Origin: Chitinimonas prasina
GTDB taxonomy: Bacteria > Pseudomonadota > Gammaproteobacteria > Burkholderiales > Chitinimonadaceae
Reading direction: 5' to 3'
Length of the DNA: 64,000 bases
Assembly (NCBI RefSeq): GCF_030160395.1
Contig: NZ_BSOG01000003.1
Coordinates: 248,001-312,000 of the forward strand
Shown: positions 29,201 through 39,954 of the stretch, piece after piece
Position numbering within the stretch: the stretch's first letter is position 1
Layout: each line of letters starts with the position of its first letter
Position numbers and translations under genes: made by a program
The notes under the pieces: generated by a model
Told to the model about the DNA's origin: nothing
Database searches by the model: none
Seen by the model: only the letters and a program-made list of their open reading frames with translations

Positions 29201-29312
29201 CTGCCGTAAGGTGGTGGTGCAAGGCAGGTAGTTTCGTTCGATGCAGGCCGCCCTGCGCGGCTTGCGATGATCGCCGGCCAATCGTAGCTGGCCCTTTTAA
29301 AAGGAAAGAACG

Positions 29313-29957
29313 ATGAGCTTAGGACTTATCGGGCGCAAGGTCGGTATGACCCGCGTGTTCGTCGAGGATGGTGCTTCCATCCCGGTGACCGTGCTGGATC
29401 TGTCGTCCAATCGCGTCGCGCAAATCAAGACTCCTGAAGTAGATGGCTATGCCGCTGTGCAAGTCACCTTCGGCGAGCGTCGCGCCAATCGTGTCAACAA
29501 GGCTGAAGCCGGTCACTTTGCCAAGGCAGGTGTCGAGGCTGGTCGTGGTCTGCACGAGTTCGCGCTGACGGCTGACGAGCTGGCCAAGTTCCAGCCTGGC
29601 AGCCAGATCACCGTTGAGATCTTCACCGTGGGTCAACTGGTCGATGTGACCGGTACCTCCCAAGGTAAGGGCTTCTCCGGTGCCATCAAGCGTCACAACT
29701 TCAGTTCGCAGCGTGCCTCCCACGGTAACTCCGTGTCGCACAACGCTCCTGGTTCGATCGGTATGGCGCAGGATCCGGGTCGTGTATTCCCCGGTAAGCG
29801 CATGGCTGGTCAGTACGGTAACGTCAAGAGCACCGTGCAAAACCTGGAAGTGGTTCGTGTTGACGCCGAGCGTGGTCTGTTGCTCGTCAAGGGTGCCGTT
29901 CCCGGCTCCAAGGGCAACGACGTTGTCGTGCGTCCCAGCGTGAAGGCAGGTGCGTAA
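29313..29957 (+). CDS. rplC: 50S ribosomal protein L3
   Basis: Early-assembly 50S protein near the peptidyl-transferase centre. 214 residues starting [16 protein letters not shown], with the central loop [28 protein letters not shown] lies just before the ATG. First gene after the S10-operon leader; its TAATG junction overlaps the rplD start by one base. Confidence 0.99.
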   Translation: MSLGLIGRKVGMTRVFVEDGASIPVTVLDLSSNRVAQIKTPEVDGYAAVQVTFGERRANRVNKAEAGHFAKAGVEAGRGLHEFALTADELAKFQPGSQITVEIFTVGQLVDVTGTSQGKGFSGAIKRHNFSSQRASHGNSVSHNAPGSIGMAQDPGRVFPGKRMAGQYGNVKSTVQNLEVVRVDAERGLLLVKGAVPGSKGNDVVVRPSVKAGA

Positions 29958-30580
29958 TGGAACTGAAAGTCATCAATGCAAGTGGCCAAGCCGCTGCCAG
30001 TGTGACCGCTTCCGACGCATTGTTCGGTCGCGATTACAATGAAGCCCTGGTTCACCAGGTTGTCACCGCCTACCTCGCCAATGCCCGTAGCGGCAACCGT
30101 GCCCAAAAGGGCCGTAGCGATGTGGCCAAGTCCACCCGCAAGCCGTGGCGTCAAAAGGGTACGGGCCGCGCTCGTGCCGGTATGGCGTCCAGCCCGCTGT
30201 GGCGTGGTGGTGGCAAGATTTTCCCGAGCTCCCCTGACGAAAACTTCACCCAGAAGGTCAACCGCAAGATGTATCGCGCTGGCCTGGCGACCATCCTGTC
30301 GCAACTGGTGCGTGAAGAGCGTCTGGTGGTGGTTGACGGCTTCACCGCCGAAACCCCGAAGACCAAGGCATTTGCTGCCAAGCTGGCTGCCATGGGTCTG
30401 AACGAGCGCACCCTGATTGTCACCGACAATCTTGATGAGAACCTGTACCTGGCTTCGCGCAACCTGCCCAACGTGCTCGTGCTCGAGCCGTCGCAGGCCG
30501 ATCCGGTCAGCCTGGTTCGCTTCAAGAAGGTGCTGGTCACCCGCGAGGCGCTCAAGCAAATCGAGGAGATCCTGGCATGA
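29957..30580 (+). CDS. rplD: 50S ribosomal protein L4
   Basis: Exit-tunnel protein; in E. coli also the autoregulator of the S10 operon. 207 residues, with the extended loop [20 protein letters not shown]. Overlaps rplC by one base and rplW by four (ATGA). Confidence 0.99.
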   Translation: MELKVINASGQAAASVTASDALFGRDYNEALVHQVVTAYLANARSGNRAQKGRSDVAKSTRKPWRQKGTGRARAGMASSPLWRGGGKIFPSSPDENFTQKVNRKMYRAGLATILSQLVREERLVVVDGFTAETPKTKAFAAKLAAMGLNERTLIVTDNLDENLYLASRNLPNVLVLEPSQADPVSLVRFKKVLVTREALKQIEEILA

Positions 30581-30882
30581 CTCAGCTGAATCAAGATCGT
30601 CTGCTGCAGGTACTGCTGGCTCCGGTGATCTCTGAAAAGAGCACGCTGGTTGCTGAGAAGTACGAGCAAGTGGTTTTCCGCGTCGTCAGCGATGCGACCA
30701 AGCCGGAAATCAAGGCTGCGGTTGAGTTGCTGTTCAAAGTGCAGGTCGAATCCGTCCAAGTCACCAATGTGAAGCCGAAGCAAAAGCGTTTCGGCCGTAC
30801 CACTGGCTGGCGTAAGGGCTGGAAGAAGGCCTACGTTGCCCTTAAGCCCGGTCAAGAGATTGACCTCCAGGCTGCACAGTAA
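30577..30882 (+). CDS. rplW: 50S ribosomal protein L23
   Basis: Tunnel-exit protein that docks trigger factor and SRP. 101 residues with [20 protein letters not shown] and the basic loop [20 protein letters not shown]. Four-base overlap with rplD; rplB starts 12 bases on. Confidence 0.99.
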   Translation: MTQLNQDRLLQVLLAPVISEKSTLVAEKYEQVVFRVVSDATKPEIKAAVELLFKVQVESVQVTNVKPKQKRFGRTTGWRKGWKKAYVALKPGQEIDLQAAQ

Positions 30883-30893
30883 GGAGAACGACG

Positions 30894-31724
30894 ATGCTGG
30901 TAAAAGTTAAGCCCACATCCCCCGGTCGCCGCGCCGTTGTCAAGGTTGTCAGCCCTGAGCTGCACAAGGGCAAGCCGCACGCTGCCCTGGTGGAAAGCCA
31001 AAGCAAGAACGCCGGTCGTAACAATCGCGGTGTGGTTACCGTTCGCCATCAAGGCGGCGGCCACAAGCAGCACTACCGCCTGATCGATTTCCGTCGCAAC
31101 AAGGATGGCATTGTTGCCACCGTTGAGCGTCTGGAATACGACCCTAACCGTACCGCCCACATCGCGCTGCTCTGCTACGCTGATGGCGAGCGTCGCTACA
31201 TCATCGCTCCGCGTGGCCTGAAGGCCGGCGCGCAAGTGGTGAGCGGCCCGGAAGCGCCGATCAAGGCGGGTAACACCCTGCCGCTGCGCAACATTCCGGT
31301 CGGTAGCACCATCCATTGCATCGAAATGCAACCTGGCAAGGGTGCGCAGATTGCGCGTTCGGCCGGTGCTTCCGTGCAATTGCTGGCTCGCGAAGGTGCC
31401 TACGCCCAGCTGCGTCTGCGTTCCGGTGAAATCCGCAAGGTGCACGTCGATTGCCGCGCCACCATCGGTGAAGTTGGTAACGAAGAGCACAACCTGCGCA
31501 AGATCGGCAAGGCCGGTGCAAATCGCTGGCGTGGTATTCGCCCGACCGTTCGCGGTACGGCGATGAACCCGATCGATCACCCGCACGGTGGTGGTGAAGG
31601 CCGCACTGGTGAAGGTCGTGTGCCGGTTAGCCCGTGGGGTACCCCGACTAAGGGTTACCGTACCCGCAGCAACAAGCGCACCGACAATATGATCGTGCGC
31701 CGCCGGTATTCGAATAAGGGGTAA
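30894..31724 (+). CDS. rplB: 50S ribosomal protein L2
   Basis: Needed for subunit joining and peptidyl transfer. 276 residues with the conserved [20 protein letters not shown] motif near the C-terminus, which includes the functionally important His of the family. AAGGAG precedes the ATG. Confidence 0.99.
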   Translation: MLVKVKPTSPGRRAVVKVVSPELHKGKPHAALVESQSKNAGRNNRGVVTVRHQGGGHKQHYRLIDFRRNKDGIVATVERLEYDPNRTAHIALLCYADGERRYIIAPRGLKAGAQVVSGPEAPIKAGNTLPLRNIPVGSTIHCIEMQPGKGAQIARSAGASVQLLAREGAYAQLRLRSGEIRKVHVDCRATIGEVGNEEHNLRKIGKAGANRWRGIRPTVRGTAMNPIDHPHGGGEGRTGEGRVPVSPWGTPTKGYRTRSNKRTDNMIVRRRYSNKG

Positions 31725-31730
31725 TTAGAC

Positions 31731-32006
31731 ATGGCTCGTTCCGTTAAAAAAGGCCCGTTCGTCGACGCTCATCTGCTCAAGAAGATTGAAGCAGTGCGTG
31801 CGACCAACGACAAGCGCCCGGTAAAGACCTGGTCCCGTCGCTCCACCGTGCTGCCCGACTTTGTCGGTCTGACCATCGCGGTGCACAACGGCAAGCAACA
31901 TGTTCCCGTGTACATCAACGAGAACATGGTCGGTCACAAGCTGGGCGAATTCTCGCTGACCCGTACGTTCAAGGGTCACGCTGCCGACAAAAAAGCCAAG
32001 AAGTAA
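31731..32006 (+). CDS. rpsS: 30S ribosomal protein S19
   Basis: 30S head protein, 91 residues starting [18 protein letters not shown], with the family signature [16 protein letters not shown]. Six bases after rplB. Confidence 0.99.
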   Translation: MARSVKKGPFVDAHLLKKIEAVRATNDKRPVKTWSRRSTVLPDFVGLTIAVHNGKQHVPVYINENMVGHKLGEFSLTRTFKGHAADKKAKK

Positions 32007-32015
32007 GGTGCCGCC

Positions 32016-32345
32016 ATGCAAACTTCCGCTATTTTGACTGGCGCACGCCTGTCGGCTCAGAAAGCTCGCCTGGTCGCTGACCTGGTGCGCGGCAAGCCGG
32101 TTGAGCACGCCATCAACATTCTGACCTTTAGCCCTAAAAAGGGCGCGGTCATCATCAAGAAGCTGTTGCTGTCGGCGATTGCAAATGCCGAACACAACGA
32201 TGGCGCCGATATTGACGCCCTCAAGGTGACGACCATTTATGTGGACAAGGGGCCTTCCCTGAAGCGTTTTGCCGCACGTGCCAAGGGCCGTGGCAACCGC
32301 ATCGAGAAGCAAACCTGCCACATCACCCTGACCGTGGGCGAATGA
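32016..32345 (+). CDS. rplV: 50S ribosomal protein L22
   Basis: Tunnel-lining protein, 109 residues. The beta-hairpin reads [20 protein letters not shown] with no insertion or deletion of the type linked to macrolide resistance that I can see. Confidence 0.99.
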   Translation: MQTSAILTGARLSAQKARLVADLVRGKPVEHAINILTFSPKKGAVIIKKLLLSAIANAEHNDGADIDALKVTTIYVDKGPSLKRFAARAKGRGNRIEKQTCHITLTVGE

Positions 32346-32352
32346 GGACGAT

Positions 32353-33057
32353 ATGGGACAGAAAATTCATCCGATTGGCTTCCGTCTAGCCGTCAACAAG
32401 AACTGGGCCTCGAAGTGGTATGCGAATAGCAAAAACTTCCCGGCCATGCTCGCCGAAGATATCAAGGTGCGCGAGTTCCTGAAGAAAAAGTTGTCGCATG
32501 CCTCGGTTGGTCGCATCGTTATCGAGCGTCCGGCCAAGAACGCCCGCATTACCATCCACAGCGCCCGTCCGGGTGTGGTGATTGGCAAGAAGGGTGAAGA
32601 CATCGAGATCCTGAAGCGCGACCTGGTCAAGCTGATGGGTGTGCCGGTGCACATCAACATCGAAGAAATCCGCAAGCCGGAAACCGATGCACAAGTGATC
32701 GCTGACTCCATCGCTGCCCAGCTGGAAAAGCGCGTGATGTTCCGTCGTGCTATGAAGCGCGCGATGCAGAACGCCATGCGTCTGGGTGCCCAGGGTATCA
32801 AGATCATGTCGTCGGGTCGTCTGAACGGCATCGAAATCGCCCGTACCGAATGGTATCGCGAAGGCCGTGTGCCCCTGCACACCCTGCGCGCTGACATCGA
32901 TTACGCGACGTCCGAAGCCAAGACCACCTACGGCATCATCGGTATCAAGGTGTGGGTGTACAAGGGTGACGTGAAGGCTGGCCAGGAAGTGGCCGCTCAG
33001 CCGGAACAAGCCGAACGCAAGCCGCGAAAGGGACCTCGAAATGCTGCAGCCAACTAG
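32353..33057 (+). CDS. rpsC: 30S ribosomal protein S3
   Basis: mRNA-entry protein, 234 residues starting [12 protein letters not shown], with the KH domain signature [18 protein letters not shown]. The last 17 bases overlap the rplP start. Confidence 0.99.
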   Translation: MGQKIHPIGFRLAVNKNWASKWYANSKNFPAMLAEDIKVREFLKKKLSHASVGRIVIERPAKNARITIHSARPGVVIGKKGEDIEILKRDLVKLMGVPVHINIEEIRKPETDAQVIADSIAAQLEKRVMFRRAMKRAMQNAMRLGAQGIKIMSSGRLNGIEIARTEWYREGRVPLHTLRADIDYATSEAKTTYGIIGIKVWVYKGDVKAGQEVAAQPEQAERKPRKGPRNAAAN

Positions 33058-33457
33058 ACTCAAGTACCGCAAACAGCAGAAAGGCCGTAACACCGGCGTT
33101 GCTACCCGCGGTAACAAGGTTAGCTTCGGCGAGTGGGGCCTGAAGGCCATTGGCCGTGGTCGTCTGACCGCGCGTCAAATTGAAGCCGCTCGTCGCGCCA
33201 TGACCCGTCACATCAAGCGTGGCGGTCGTGTGTGGATCCGCGTATTCCCGGATAAGCCTATCTCTTCCAAGCCCGCCGAAGTTCGGATGGGTAATGGTAA
33301 GGGTAGCCCGGAATACTACGTTGCCGAGATTCAGCCTGGTAAGGTGCTGTATGAGATGGACGGTGTGGACGAGACTCTCGCCCGCGAAGCCTTCCGTCTG
33401 GCCGCCGCCAAGCTGCCAATCGCGACGACTTTCGTAACCCGACATGTGGGGCAGTGA
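33041..33457 (+). CDS. rplP: 50S ribosomal protein L16
   Basis: Binds near the A-site tRNA. 138 residues starting [19 protein letters not shown], with [20 protein letters not shown]. Start lies inside rpsC (17-base overlap), with AAAGGGA as ribosome site. Confidence 0.99.
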   Translation: MLQPTRLKYRKQQKGRNTGVATRGNKVSFGEWGLKAIGRGRLTARQIEAARRAMTRHIKRGGRVWIRVFPDKPISSKPAEVRMGNGKGSPEYYVAEIQPGKVLYEMDGVDETLAREAFRLAAAKLPIATTFVTRHVGQ

Positions 33458-33458
33458 G

Positions 33459-33647
33459 ATGAAAGCGACTGAATTGCGTAACAAATCGGTCGATGAGCTC
33501 AAGACCGAGCTCACCTCGCTCCTGAAGGCCCAGTTCGGCCTGCGCATGCAGCTGGCTACCCAGCAGCTTGCCAAGACCAGTGAACTGAAGCGCGTTCGCC
33601 GCGATATCGCGCGTGTTCGCACCATCCTGGCTCAGAAGGTGGCGTAA
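33459..33647 (+). CDS. rpmC: 50S ribosomal protein L29
   Basis: 62 residues from ATG 33459 ([18 protein letters not shown]); the open frame extends 15 bases further but the family begins here. It forms two helices, with [19 protein letters not shown] as signature. Starts one base after the rplP stop; rpsQ follows with zero spacing. Confidence 0.98.
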   Translation: MKATELRNKSVDELKTELTSLLKAQFGLRMQLATQQLAKTSELKRVRRDIARVRTILAQKVA

Positions 33648-33911
33648 ATGACCGAGACCAAACTGAAGCGTTCGCTGACCGGCCGTGTGGTCAGCAACAA
33701 GATGGACAAGACCGTGGTTGTGCTGGTTGAGCGTAAGGTTAAGCACCCGCTCTACGGCAAGATCATTCGTCTGTCGAAGAAGTACCATGCGCACGATGAA
33801 ACCAACGCCTACGGCGAAGGTGACATGGTGACCATCGAGGAAACTCGTCCTCTGTCCAAGACCAAGTCCTGGATCGTGACCAGTCTCATCGAGAAGGCTC
33901 GTACTGCTTAA
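33648..33911 (+). CDS. rpsQ: 30S ribosomal protein S17
   Basis: Primary 16S-binding protein, 87 residues, with the OB-fold stretch [20 protein letters not shown]. Last gene of the S10 operon; a terminator-like hairpin begins three bases after its stop. Confidence 0.99.
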   Translation: MTETKLKRSLTGRVVSNKMDKTVVVLVERKVKHPLYGKIIRLSKKYHAHDETNAYGEGDMVTIEETRPLSKTKSWIVTSLIEKARTA

Positions 33912-33913
33912 TC

Positions 33914-33934
33914 AAGTGATCTGATCACTTTTTT
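33914..33934 (+). terminator. Terminator-like hairpin after rpsQ
   Basis: Stem AAGTGA/TCACTT (33914-33919 and 33925-33930, loop TCTGA) with a run of Ts to 33934. The stem is short and AT-rich, so probably partial. It marks the S10/spc operon boundary. Confidence 0.6.
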
Positions 33935-33945
33935 AGCGTAAGTGC

Positions 33946-33978
33946 TTGTCAGGGCATTCTACATATCGTAGAATGCCC
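33946..33978 (+). promoter_or_regulatory. Promoter of the spc operon (rplN) overlapping a perfect inverted repeat
   Basis: TTGTCA (33946-33951), 17-base spacer, TAGAAT (33969-33974). A perfect 11-bp inverted repeat, GGGCATTCTAC (33952-33962) and GTAGAATGCCC (33968-33978), fills the spacer and covers the -10 box. It could be an operator or, in readthrough RNA, a hairpin. The remaining leader to rplN is about 150 bases without a supportable gene. Confidence 0.7.
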
Positions 33979-34132
33979 TGCTGTTTATCCTTCGTCCGAA
34001 ATGGTGTTCCACCATTTCGGTGTCGGAGTTTTATCCCTATCGGGGTCCAAAACTGGCCGTTGTGCCGTGGTTTGCTACGGCGCTGCCGGGTATGCCGGCG
34101 GAATTGACGGGTTAAGTTGGAGGTTTGTTTCC

Positions 34133-34501
34133 ATGATTCAAATGCAATCCATGCTGGATGTTGCTGACAACACCGGTGCGCGCTCTGTTATGTGCATCAA
34201 GGTGCTGGGTGGCTCCAAGCGTCGTTACGCTTCGGTGGGCGACATCATCAAGGTGAGTATCAAGGACGCCGCACCGCGTGGCCGCGTGAAGAAGGGCGAC
34301 GTTTATAACGCCGTCGTTGTTCGCACTGCCAAGGGTGTTCGTCGTGCCGATGGTCAGCTCATCAAGTTTGATGGCAATGCCGCCGTGCTCCTCAACAACA
34401 AGCTTGAGCCGATCGGCACCCGCATCTTCGGGCCGGTGACGCGTGAACTGCGCACCGAGCGCTTCATGAAGATCGTCTCGCTCGCGCCAGAAGTGCTGTA
34501 A
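34133..34501 (+). CDS. rplN: 50S ribosomal protein L14
   Basis: Subunit-interface protein, 122 residues from ATG 34133 ([19 protein letters not shown]), with GGAGG upstream. The frame stays open to 34001, but the extra sequence is unlike L14. First gene of the spc operon. Confidence 0.99.
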   Translation: MIQMQSMLDVADNTGARSVMCIKVLGGSKRRYASVGDIIKVSIKDAAPRGRVKKGDVYNAVVVRTAKGVRRADGQLIKFDGNAAVLLNNKLEPIGTRIFGPVTRELRTERFMKIVSLAPEVL

Positions 34502-34512
34502 GGGGTACGCGC

Positions 34513-34830
34513 ATGAATAAGATTCGTAAAGGCGACGAAGTCGTCGTTATCACTGGCAAAGACAAGGGCAAGCGCGGCACCGTCCTGCGTGTTCTGGTCA
34601 ATGACAAGGTTATCGTTGAAGGTATCAACGTCGTGAAGAAGCACCAGAAGCCGAATCCGGTTCGCGGTGTTGCTGGCGGCGTGGTGGACAAGACGATGCC
34701 GATCCAGGTTTCCAACGTAGCCATCTTCAATAAGGCGACCCAGAAGGCTGACCGTGTCGGCTTCAAGTTGCTCGACGACGGCAAAAAAGTTCGCGTGTTC
34801 AAGTCGAACGGCGAAGTGGTCGGGGGCTAA
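34513..34830 (+). CDS. rplX: 50S ribosomal protein L24
   Basis: Assembly initiator protein, 105 residues, with the KOW motif [20 protein letters not shown]. Eleven bases after rplN; rplE starts two bases after its stop. Confidence 0.99.
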   Translation: MNKIRKGDEVVVITGKDKGKRGTVLRVLVNDKVIVEGINVVKKHQKPNPVRGVAGGVVDKTMPIQVSNVAIFNKATQKADRVGFKLLDDGKKVRVFKSNGEVVGG

Positions 34831-34832
34831 AC

Positions 34833-35372
34833 ATGGCACGCTTGCAAGATTTCTACAAAGAAACCGTCGTTCCGCAGCTCACTGAAAAGTTCGGCTATAC
34901 GTCGATCATGGAAGTGCCGCGCATCGAGAAGATCACTGTCAACATGGGTGTTGGCGAAGCTGTGGCCGATAAGAAGGTCATGGAACACGCCGTTGGCGAT
35001 CTGACCAAGATCACCGGCCAAAAGCCCGTCGTGACCCTGTCGAAGAAGTCGATTGCCGGCTTCAAGATTCGTGACAACTACCCGGTTGGCTGCAAGGTCA
35101 CCCTGCGTCGCGATCGTATGTATGAATTCCTGGATCGTCTGGTGACCATCGCTCTGCCGCGCGTGCGCGACTTCCGCGGTGTTTCGGGCAAGTCCTTTGA
35201 CGGCCGTGGTAACTACAACATGGGCGTCAAGGAACAGATCATTTTCCCGGAAATCGAGTACGACAAGATCGACGCCCTGCGTGGTATGAACATCACGATT
35301 ACCACCACCGCGAAGACCGACGAAGAAGCCCGTGCGCTGCTCGCCGCGTTCAAGTTCCCGTTTAAGAACTGA
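34833..35372 (+). CDS. rplE: 50S ribosomal protein L5
   Basis: 5S rRNA-binding central-protuberance protein, 179 residues, with [18 protein letters not shown] and [20 protein letters not shown]. Confidence 0.99.
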   Translation: MARLQDFYKETVVPQLTEKFGYTSIMEVPRIEKITVNMGVGEAVADKKVMEHAVGDLTKITGQKPVVTLSKKSIAGFKIRDNYPVGCKVTLRRDRMYEFLDRLVTIALPRVRDFRGVSGKSFDGRGNYNMGVKEQIIFPEIEYDKIDALRGMNITITTTAKTDEEARALLAAFKFPFKN

Positions 35373-35380
35373 GGTTTGCC

Positions 35381-35686
35381 ATGGCTAAACTCGCTTTGAT
35401 CAACCGTCAAGAGAAGCGCGAAAAGCTGGTGGCGAAGTTTGCCGCCAAGCGCGAACAGCTGCTGGCAATCATCAACGACCAGAACCTGAGCGACGAAGAG
35501 CGCTTCGCCGCCCGCCTGAAACTCCAGGCCCTGCCGCGCAACGCCAACCCGACGCGTCTGCGTAACCGTTGTTCGGTTACCGGTCGTCCGCGTGGTGTGT
35601 TCCGCAAGTTCGGCCTCGGCCGTAACAAGCTCCGTGAGATCGCCATGCGTGGTGAGATCCCCGGTGTTGTCAAGGCCAGCTGGTAA
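35381..35686 (+). CDS. rpsN: 30S ribosomal protein S14 (zinc-free form)
   Basis: 101 residues, the long form without the CxxC zinc motif. C-terminal signature [20 protein letters not shown] and IPGVVKASW. Confidence 0.99.
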   Translation: MAKLALINRQEKREKLVAKFAAKREQLLAIINDQNLSDEERFAARLKLQALPRNANPTRLRNRCSVTGRPRGVFRKFGLGRNKLREIAMRGEIPGVVKASW

Positions 35687-35697
35687 GGAGATCACGA

Positions 35698-36093
35698 ATG
35701 AGTATGCATGATCCCATCGCCGATATGCTGACCCGCATCCGTAACGCTCAGCGTGCGGACAAGCCGTCGGTAACGATGCCCTCCTCCAAGATCAAGGTGG
35801 CTATCGCTACCGTGCTGAAGGATGAAGGTTATATCGAAAACTTCGCCGTGACCGGCGATGAAAAGAAGCCCCAACTCGATATCGAGTTGAAGTACTACGC
35901 CGGCCGTCCGGTTATCGAGCGCATCGATCGCGTTTCGAAGCCTGGTCTGCGTATCTACAAGGGCGTGAACGATATCCCCAAGGTCATGAATGGCCTCGGT
36001 ATCGCCATTGTCTCCACCTCCATGGGTGTGATGACTGACCGCAAAGCACGCGCCCAGGGTATCGGTGGCGAGCTGCTCTGCTTCGTGGCGTAA
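35698..36093 (+). CDS. rpsH: 30S ribosomal protein S8
   Basis: Primary 16S-binding protein and, in E. coli, the autoregulator of the spc operon (acting at the L5 start). 131 residues starting [18 protein letters not shown], ending with the signature [26 protein letters not shown] precedes the ATG. Confidence 0.99.
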   Translation: MSMHDPIADMLTRIRNAQRADKPSVTMPSSKIKVAIATVLKDEGYIENFAVTGDEKKPQLDIELKYYAGRPVIERIDRVSKPGLRIYKGVNDIPKVMNGLGIAIVSTSMGVMTDRKARAQGIGGELLCFVA

Positions 36094-36103
36094 GGAGTAG
36101 AAC

Positions 36104-36637
36104 ATGTCCCGCGTAGCTAAAAACCCAGTCGTTCTGCCTGCCGGCGTTGAAGTCAAGATGGCCGGTGGCGAGATTGTTGTTAAGGGCCCGCTCGGTACCG
36201 CATCGCGTCCTCTGGATAGCGCTGTCGAGATCGCTGTCGAAAACAACGCTCTGGTCTTCAAGGCCGTTGATGAAAGCAAGCACTCCCGCGCCATGTCCGG
36301 CACGATGCGTGCGCTGCTGAACAACATGGTAACCGGCGTCTCCAAGGGCTTTGAGCGCAAGCTCAACCTGGTAGGCGTGGGTTATCGTGCCCAGGCTCAA
36401 GGTGAAGTTCTCAATCTGACGCTGGGTTTCTCCCACCCTGTCGCGCACAAGATGCCGGCTGGTGTGAAGGTGGAAACCCCGACGCAGACCGAGATCCTCC
36501 TGAAGGGTGTCGACAAGCAACAGGTTGGTCAGGTTGCCGCTGAGATTCGCGCATACCGTGCTCCAGAGCCCTATAAGGGCAAGGGTGTACGTTATAGCGA
36601 CGAAGTGGTGGTCCTGAAAGAAACCAAGAAGAAGTAA
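36104..36637 (+). CDS. rplF: 50S ribosomal protein L6
   Basis: 177 residues in two related domains; C-terminal signature [26 protein letters not shown] precedes the start. Confidence 0.99.
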   Translation: MSRVAKNPVVLPAGVEVKMAGGEIVVKGPLGTASRPLDSAVEIAVENNALVFKAVDESKHSRAMSGTMRALLNNMVTGVSKGFERKLNLVGVGYRAQAQGEVLNLTLGFSHPVAHKMPAGVKVETPTQTEILLKGVDKQQVGQVAAEIRAYRAPEPYKGKGVRYSDEVVVLKETKKK

Positions 36638-36651
36638 TCGAGGCTGAAATC

Positions 36652-37005
36652 ATGGACAAGAACGAAACTCGCTTGCGCAGGGCCCGCAAAACCCGTGCCC
36701 GCATTGCCGGCTTGAAAGTGGTGCGCCTTTCGGTTCATCGCACTAACAGCCATATCTACGCCCAGGTCATTGATGAGACCGGCGGCAAGGTGCTGGCCAG
36801 CGCGTCGACCCTGGAAGTGGATGTCCGTAAGGACATCGCTAACGGTGGCAACATCGCTGCTGCAGCTGCTGTTGGTAAGCGTATCGCCGAAAAGGCGAAG
36901 GCTGCTGGCGTAAGCGCCGTTGCCTTCGACCGCTCGGGCTTCCATTACCACGGCCGCGTCAAGGCTTTGGCCGACGCCGCTCGTGAAGCCGGCCTCGAAT
37001 TCTAA
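36652..37005 (+). CDS. rplR: 50S ribosomal protein L18
   Basis: 5S rRNA-binding protein, 117 residues, with basic N-terminus [14 protein letters not shown] and C-terminal [20 protein letters not shown]. Confidence 0.99.
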   Translation: MDKNETRLRRARKTRARIAGLKVVRLSVHRTNSHIYAQVIDETGGKVLASASTLEVDVRKDIANGGNIAAAAAVGKRIAEKAKAAGVSAVAFDRSGFHYHGRVKALADAAREAGLEF

Positions 37006-37014
37006 GGAGTAATC

Positions 37015-37536
37015 ATGGCGAAGTCAGAAATCGAAGATCGCGGCGACGGCCTGCGGGAGAAGATGATCAGCGTCAACCGCGTCACCAAGGTGGTGAAGGG
37101 TGGCCGGATCATGGGTTTCGCCGCACTGACCGTGGTCGGTGACGGTGATGGCCGTATTGGCATGGGCAAGGGCAAGTCGAAGGAAGTGCCCGTGGCTGTG
37201 CAAAAGGCAATGGAAGAAGCCCGCCGCAAGCTGGTGAAGATCAGCTTGAAGAACGGTACCGTTCAGCACGCAGTCGTTGGCAAGCACGGTGCTACCACCG
37301 TGTTCATGCAGCCTGCCGCTGAAGGCGCTGGTATCAAGGCCGGTGGTCCGATGCGCGCTGTGTTCGAGGTGATGGGCGTGACCAACATCTCGGCCAAGTG
37401 CCACGGTTCCACCAATCCTTACAACCTCGTGCGTGCCACCCTGGACGGTTTGTCCAAGCTGCGCAGCCCGGCTGAAGTTGCTGCCAAGCGCGGCAAGGCC
37501 ATCGAGGACATCCTGGGGGCCGAGGCAAATGGCTAA
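37015..37536 (+). CDS. rpsE: 30S ribosomal protein S5
   Basis: Accuracy-related mRNA-channel protein, 173 residues, with [20 protein letters not shown] and the loop [18 protein letters not shown]. The end overlaps rpmD by eight bases. Confidence 0.99.
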   Translation: MAKSEIEDRGDGLREKMISVNRVTKVVKGGRIMGFAALTVVGDGDGRIGMGKGKSKEVPVAVQKAMEEARRKLVKISLKNGTVQHAVVGKHGATTVFMQPAAEGAGIKAGGPMRAVFEVMGVTNISAKCHGSTNPYNLVRATLDGLSKLRSPAEVAAKRGKAIEDILGAEANG

Positions 37537-37711
37537 TTCCAAGATCAAGGTAACGCTCGTCAAGAGCCTGATTGGCCGTCTCGAAGCGCACAAGGCGTGC
37601 GCTCGTGGTCTGGGTCTGCGTCGCATCCGCCAAACGGTGGAAGTGATCGATACCCCGGAAAACCGCGGCATGATCAACAAGATCAGCTATCTGCTGAAAA
37701 GCGAGGGCTAA
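37529..37711 (+). CDS. rpmD: 50S ribosomal protein L30
   Basis: 60 residues from ATG 37529 ([17 protein letters not shown]), signature [20 protein letters not shown]. The true start overlaps rpsE by eight bases; the longer open frame upstream is not L30-like. rplO follows with zero spacing. Confidence 0.98.
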   Translation: MANSKIKVTLVKSLIGRLEAHKACARGLGLRRIRQTVEVIDTPENRGMINKISYLLKSEG

Positions 37712-38146
37712 ATGGAACTGAATACGATCAAGCCCGCTGATGGTGCCAAGCACGCTTCCAAGCGTGTAGGCCGCGGCATTGGCTCTGGCCTGGGCAAGAC
37801 TTGTGGCCGTGGTCACAAGGGTCAGAAGTCGCGTTCGGGTGGTTTCCACAAGGTGGGCTTCGAAGGCGGTCAAATGCCTTTGCAACGTCGCCTGCCTAAG
37901 CGTGGTTTCAAGTCGTTGACCAAGGGTCATACGGTTGAGCTGCGTCTGGACGACCTGAACAAGCTGCCGGTTGAAGAAGCCGACTTGCTGGTGTTGAAGC
38001 AGGCTGGCCTGGTTCCGCAAGGTGCCAAGGCTGCCAAGCTGATCCTGGCTGGTAAGGTGGAGAAGGCTATCAAGCTGCGTGGCGTGTCGGCAACTGCCGG
38101 TGCCCGTGCTGCTCTGGAAGCCGCCGGCGGCAGCATTGTCGAATAA
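37712..38146 (+). CDS. rplO: 50S ribosomal protein L15
   Basis: 144 residues. Gly/Arg/Lys-rich N-terminus [20 protein letters not shown] and the family ending [15 protein letters not shown]. Followed 21 bases later by secY. Confidence 0.99.
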   Translation: MELNTIKPADGAKHASKRVGRGIGSGLGKTCGRGHKGQKSRSGGFHKVGFEGGQMPLQRRLPKRGFKSLTKGHTVELRLDDLNKLPVEEADLLVLKQAGLVPQGAKAAKLILAGKVEKAIKLRGVSATAGARAALEAAGGSIVE

Positions 38147-38167
38147 AGCTTGAGATAGGGCGACTAC

Positions 38168-39484
38168 GTGGCAAATCCTGCGATGGCCAGTACTGCAAGC
38201 AAGTATGCAGATCTGAAAAAACGAATCTTGTTCCTCATAGGTGCTTTGATCGTTTATCGCATCGGTGCGCATATCCCTATACCAGGTATTGATCCGATAG
38301 CCTTGGCCAAGCTCTTCGACATGTCGCAGAGCGGGGCCGGGCTGCTGAACATGTTCAACATGTTCTCGGGCGGTGCCTTGTCCAGGGCAACGGTGTTTAC
38401 CATCGGCATCATGCCGTATATCTCTGCTTCTATTGTCGTTCAGCTGGGTTCGGAAGTCGTACCCAAGCTGAAGGAATTGAAGAAGGAGGGTGAGGCAGGT
38501 CGTCGCAAGATCACGCAGTACACGCGTTATCTGACCGTGGTTATCGCTGTTGCACAAAGCTTCGGTGCGGCAAGTTGGGCGCTCAATTCTCAGTTGGTTG
38601 TGCCAGGTATCAGTGGTGCGGAGTTTTACTTCACCACTGTGTTGACCCTGGTGACCGGCACGATGTTCTTGATGTGGCTGGGTGAGCAGATCACCGAGCG
38701 TGGCCTGGGTAACGGTATCTCCATCCTGATCTTTGCGGGTATTGCCTCTGGCATACCGGCATCCATAGGTCAGACCCTGGAGTTGGCTAACCAAGGTGCG
38801 CTGCCTGTGCTGCTGGTGTTGGCCCTGGGTGCTGGCGTGGTCTTGCTGACTGCTGCAGTGGTGTTTGTGGAGCGTGGTCAGCGCAAGGTGCTGGTGAGCT
38901 ATGCCAAGCGTCAGGTGGGCAACCGCGTGATGCAAGGTCAGAACACCCACCTGCCACTCAAGCTGAACATGGCTGGTGTCATACCGCCGATTTTTGCTTC
39001 GAGCATCATATTGTTTCCGGCTACTCTGATGTCCTGGGGTGGTGAGTCCAGCTTCTTCTCCTGGTTGAAGCCGGTCGGCTCCATGTTGCATCCTGGTCAG
39101 CCGCTGTATGTGATGCTTTATGCAGCTGCCATCATCTTCTTCTGCTACTTCTATACCGCCTTGGTATTCAACCCCAAGGAAACGGCTGAGAACCTGAAGA
39201 AGAGCGGTGCGTATATCCCTGGCATACGCCCGGGTGAACAGACCGCAAAGTATATTGAGCGAGTGATTCTGCGTCTGACGCTGATCGGTGCGATCTACAT
39301 CAGCATCATCTGCCTGATTCCGGAGTTCCTGCTCCTGCAGTGGAACCTGCCGTTCTATTTCGGCGGTACTTCACTGTTGATCGTGGTGGTGGTAACGATG
39401 GACTTCATGGCACAGGTCCAGTCGTATCTGCTGTCTCACCAGTACGAGAGTTTGCTGAAGAAAGCGAACTTCAAGGCTGGCTGA
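38168..39484 (+). CDS. secY: Preprotein translocase subunit SecY
   Basis: Ten-helix channel of the Sec translocon, 438 residues from a GTG at 38168. The plug region follows [13 protein letters not shown], and [13 protein letters not shown] (TM2) and the large cytoplasmic loops are recognisable. It lies in the spc operon upstream of infA and rpmJ, the standard order. Confidence 0.98.
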   Translation: MANPAMASTASKYADLKKRILFLIGALIVYRIGAHIPIPGIDPIALAKLFDMSQSGAGLLNMFNMFSGGALSRATVFTIGIMPYISASIVVQLGSEVVPKLKELKKEGEAGRRKITQYTRYLTVVIAVAQSFGAASWALNSQLVVPGISGAEFYFTTVLTLVTGTMFLMWLGEQITERGLGNGISILIFAGIASGIPASIGQTLELANQGALPVLLVLALGAGVVLLTAAVVFVERGQRKVLVSYAKRQVGNRVMQGQNTHLPLKLNMAGVIPPIFASSIILFPATLMSWGGESSFFSWLKPVGSMLHPGQPLYVMLYAAAIIFFCYFYTALVFNPKETAENLKKSGAYIPGIRPGEQTAKYIERVILRLTLIGAIYISIICLIPEFLLLQWNLPFYFGGTSLLIVVVVTMDFMAQVQSYLLSHQYESLLKKANFKAG

Positions 39485-39523
39485 TACGAACCTGTGACTA
39501 ACGATAGATAACCCGAACGAGTC

Positions 39524-39742
39524 ATGTCGAAGGAAGACGTTATTCAGATGCAAGGGGAGGTTCTGGAGAACCTTCCCAACGCGACTTTTCGCGTGAAACT
39601 GGAAAATGGTCATGTGGTACTGGGCCATATCTCCGGCAAGATGCGGATGCACTATATCCGCATCCTGCCTGGCGATAAGGTGACCGTGGAGCTGACGCCC
39701 TACGATCTATCCCGTGCCCGTATAGTCTTCCGCTCGAAGTGA
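39524..39742 (+). CDS. infA: Translation initiation factor IF-1
   Basis: 72-residue OB-fold protein that occupies the A site during initiation: [20 protein letters not shown] and [19 protein letters not shown]. Lies between secY and rpmJ. Confidence 0.97.
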   Translation: MSKEDVIQMQGEVLENLPNATFRVKLENGHVVLGHISGKMRMHYIRILPGDKVTVELTPYDLSRARIVFRSK

Positions 39743-39770
39743 CGCGGTTTTTCATTGAAAGGATAGAGCG

Positions 39771-39884
39771 ATGCGAGTTCAAGCTTCGGTCAAGAAAATA
39801 TGCCGTAACTGCAAAGTCATACGCCGCAACCGCGTTGTGCGTGTGATCTGCACGGATCCGCGGCACAAACAACGTCAAGGTTAA
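39771..39884 (+). CDS. rpmJ: 50S ribosomal protein L36 (zinc form)
   Basis: 37 residues, too short for many gene finders. [19 protein letters not shown], then [18 protein letters not shown]. The zinc ligands Cys11, Cys14, Cys27 and His32 are all present, so this is the C+ form. AAAGGA precedes the ATG. rpsM follows 70 bases later. Confidence 0.97.
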   Translation: MRVQASVKKICRNCKVIRRNRVVRVICTDPRHKQRQG

Positions 39885-39894
39885 GCCGCGTCAG

Positions 39895-39924
39895 TTGCCG
39901 TCGGCTGGCGTTTGGTGCTAGAAT
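39895..39924 (+). promoter_or_regulatory. Candidate promoter of the alpha operon (rpsM)
   Basis: TTGCCG (39895-39900), 18-base spacer, TAGAAT (39919-39924), GC-rich CCGC after it. The -10 resembles those of rplN and rpsP. The -35 is weak. Confidence 0.5.
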
Positions 39925-39954
39925 CCGCAACTTTTTACATCTGGGGTAACGAGA

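Noticed and set aside
37334-39091. 585-residue open frame antisense to rplO-secY
   Set aside because: Crosses several conserved sense genes, no start signal and no recognisable domain.
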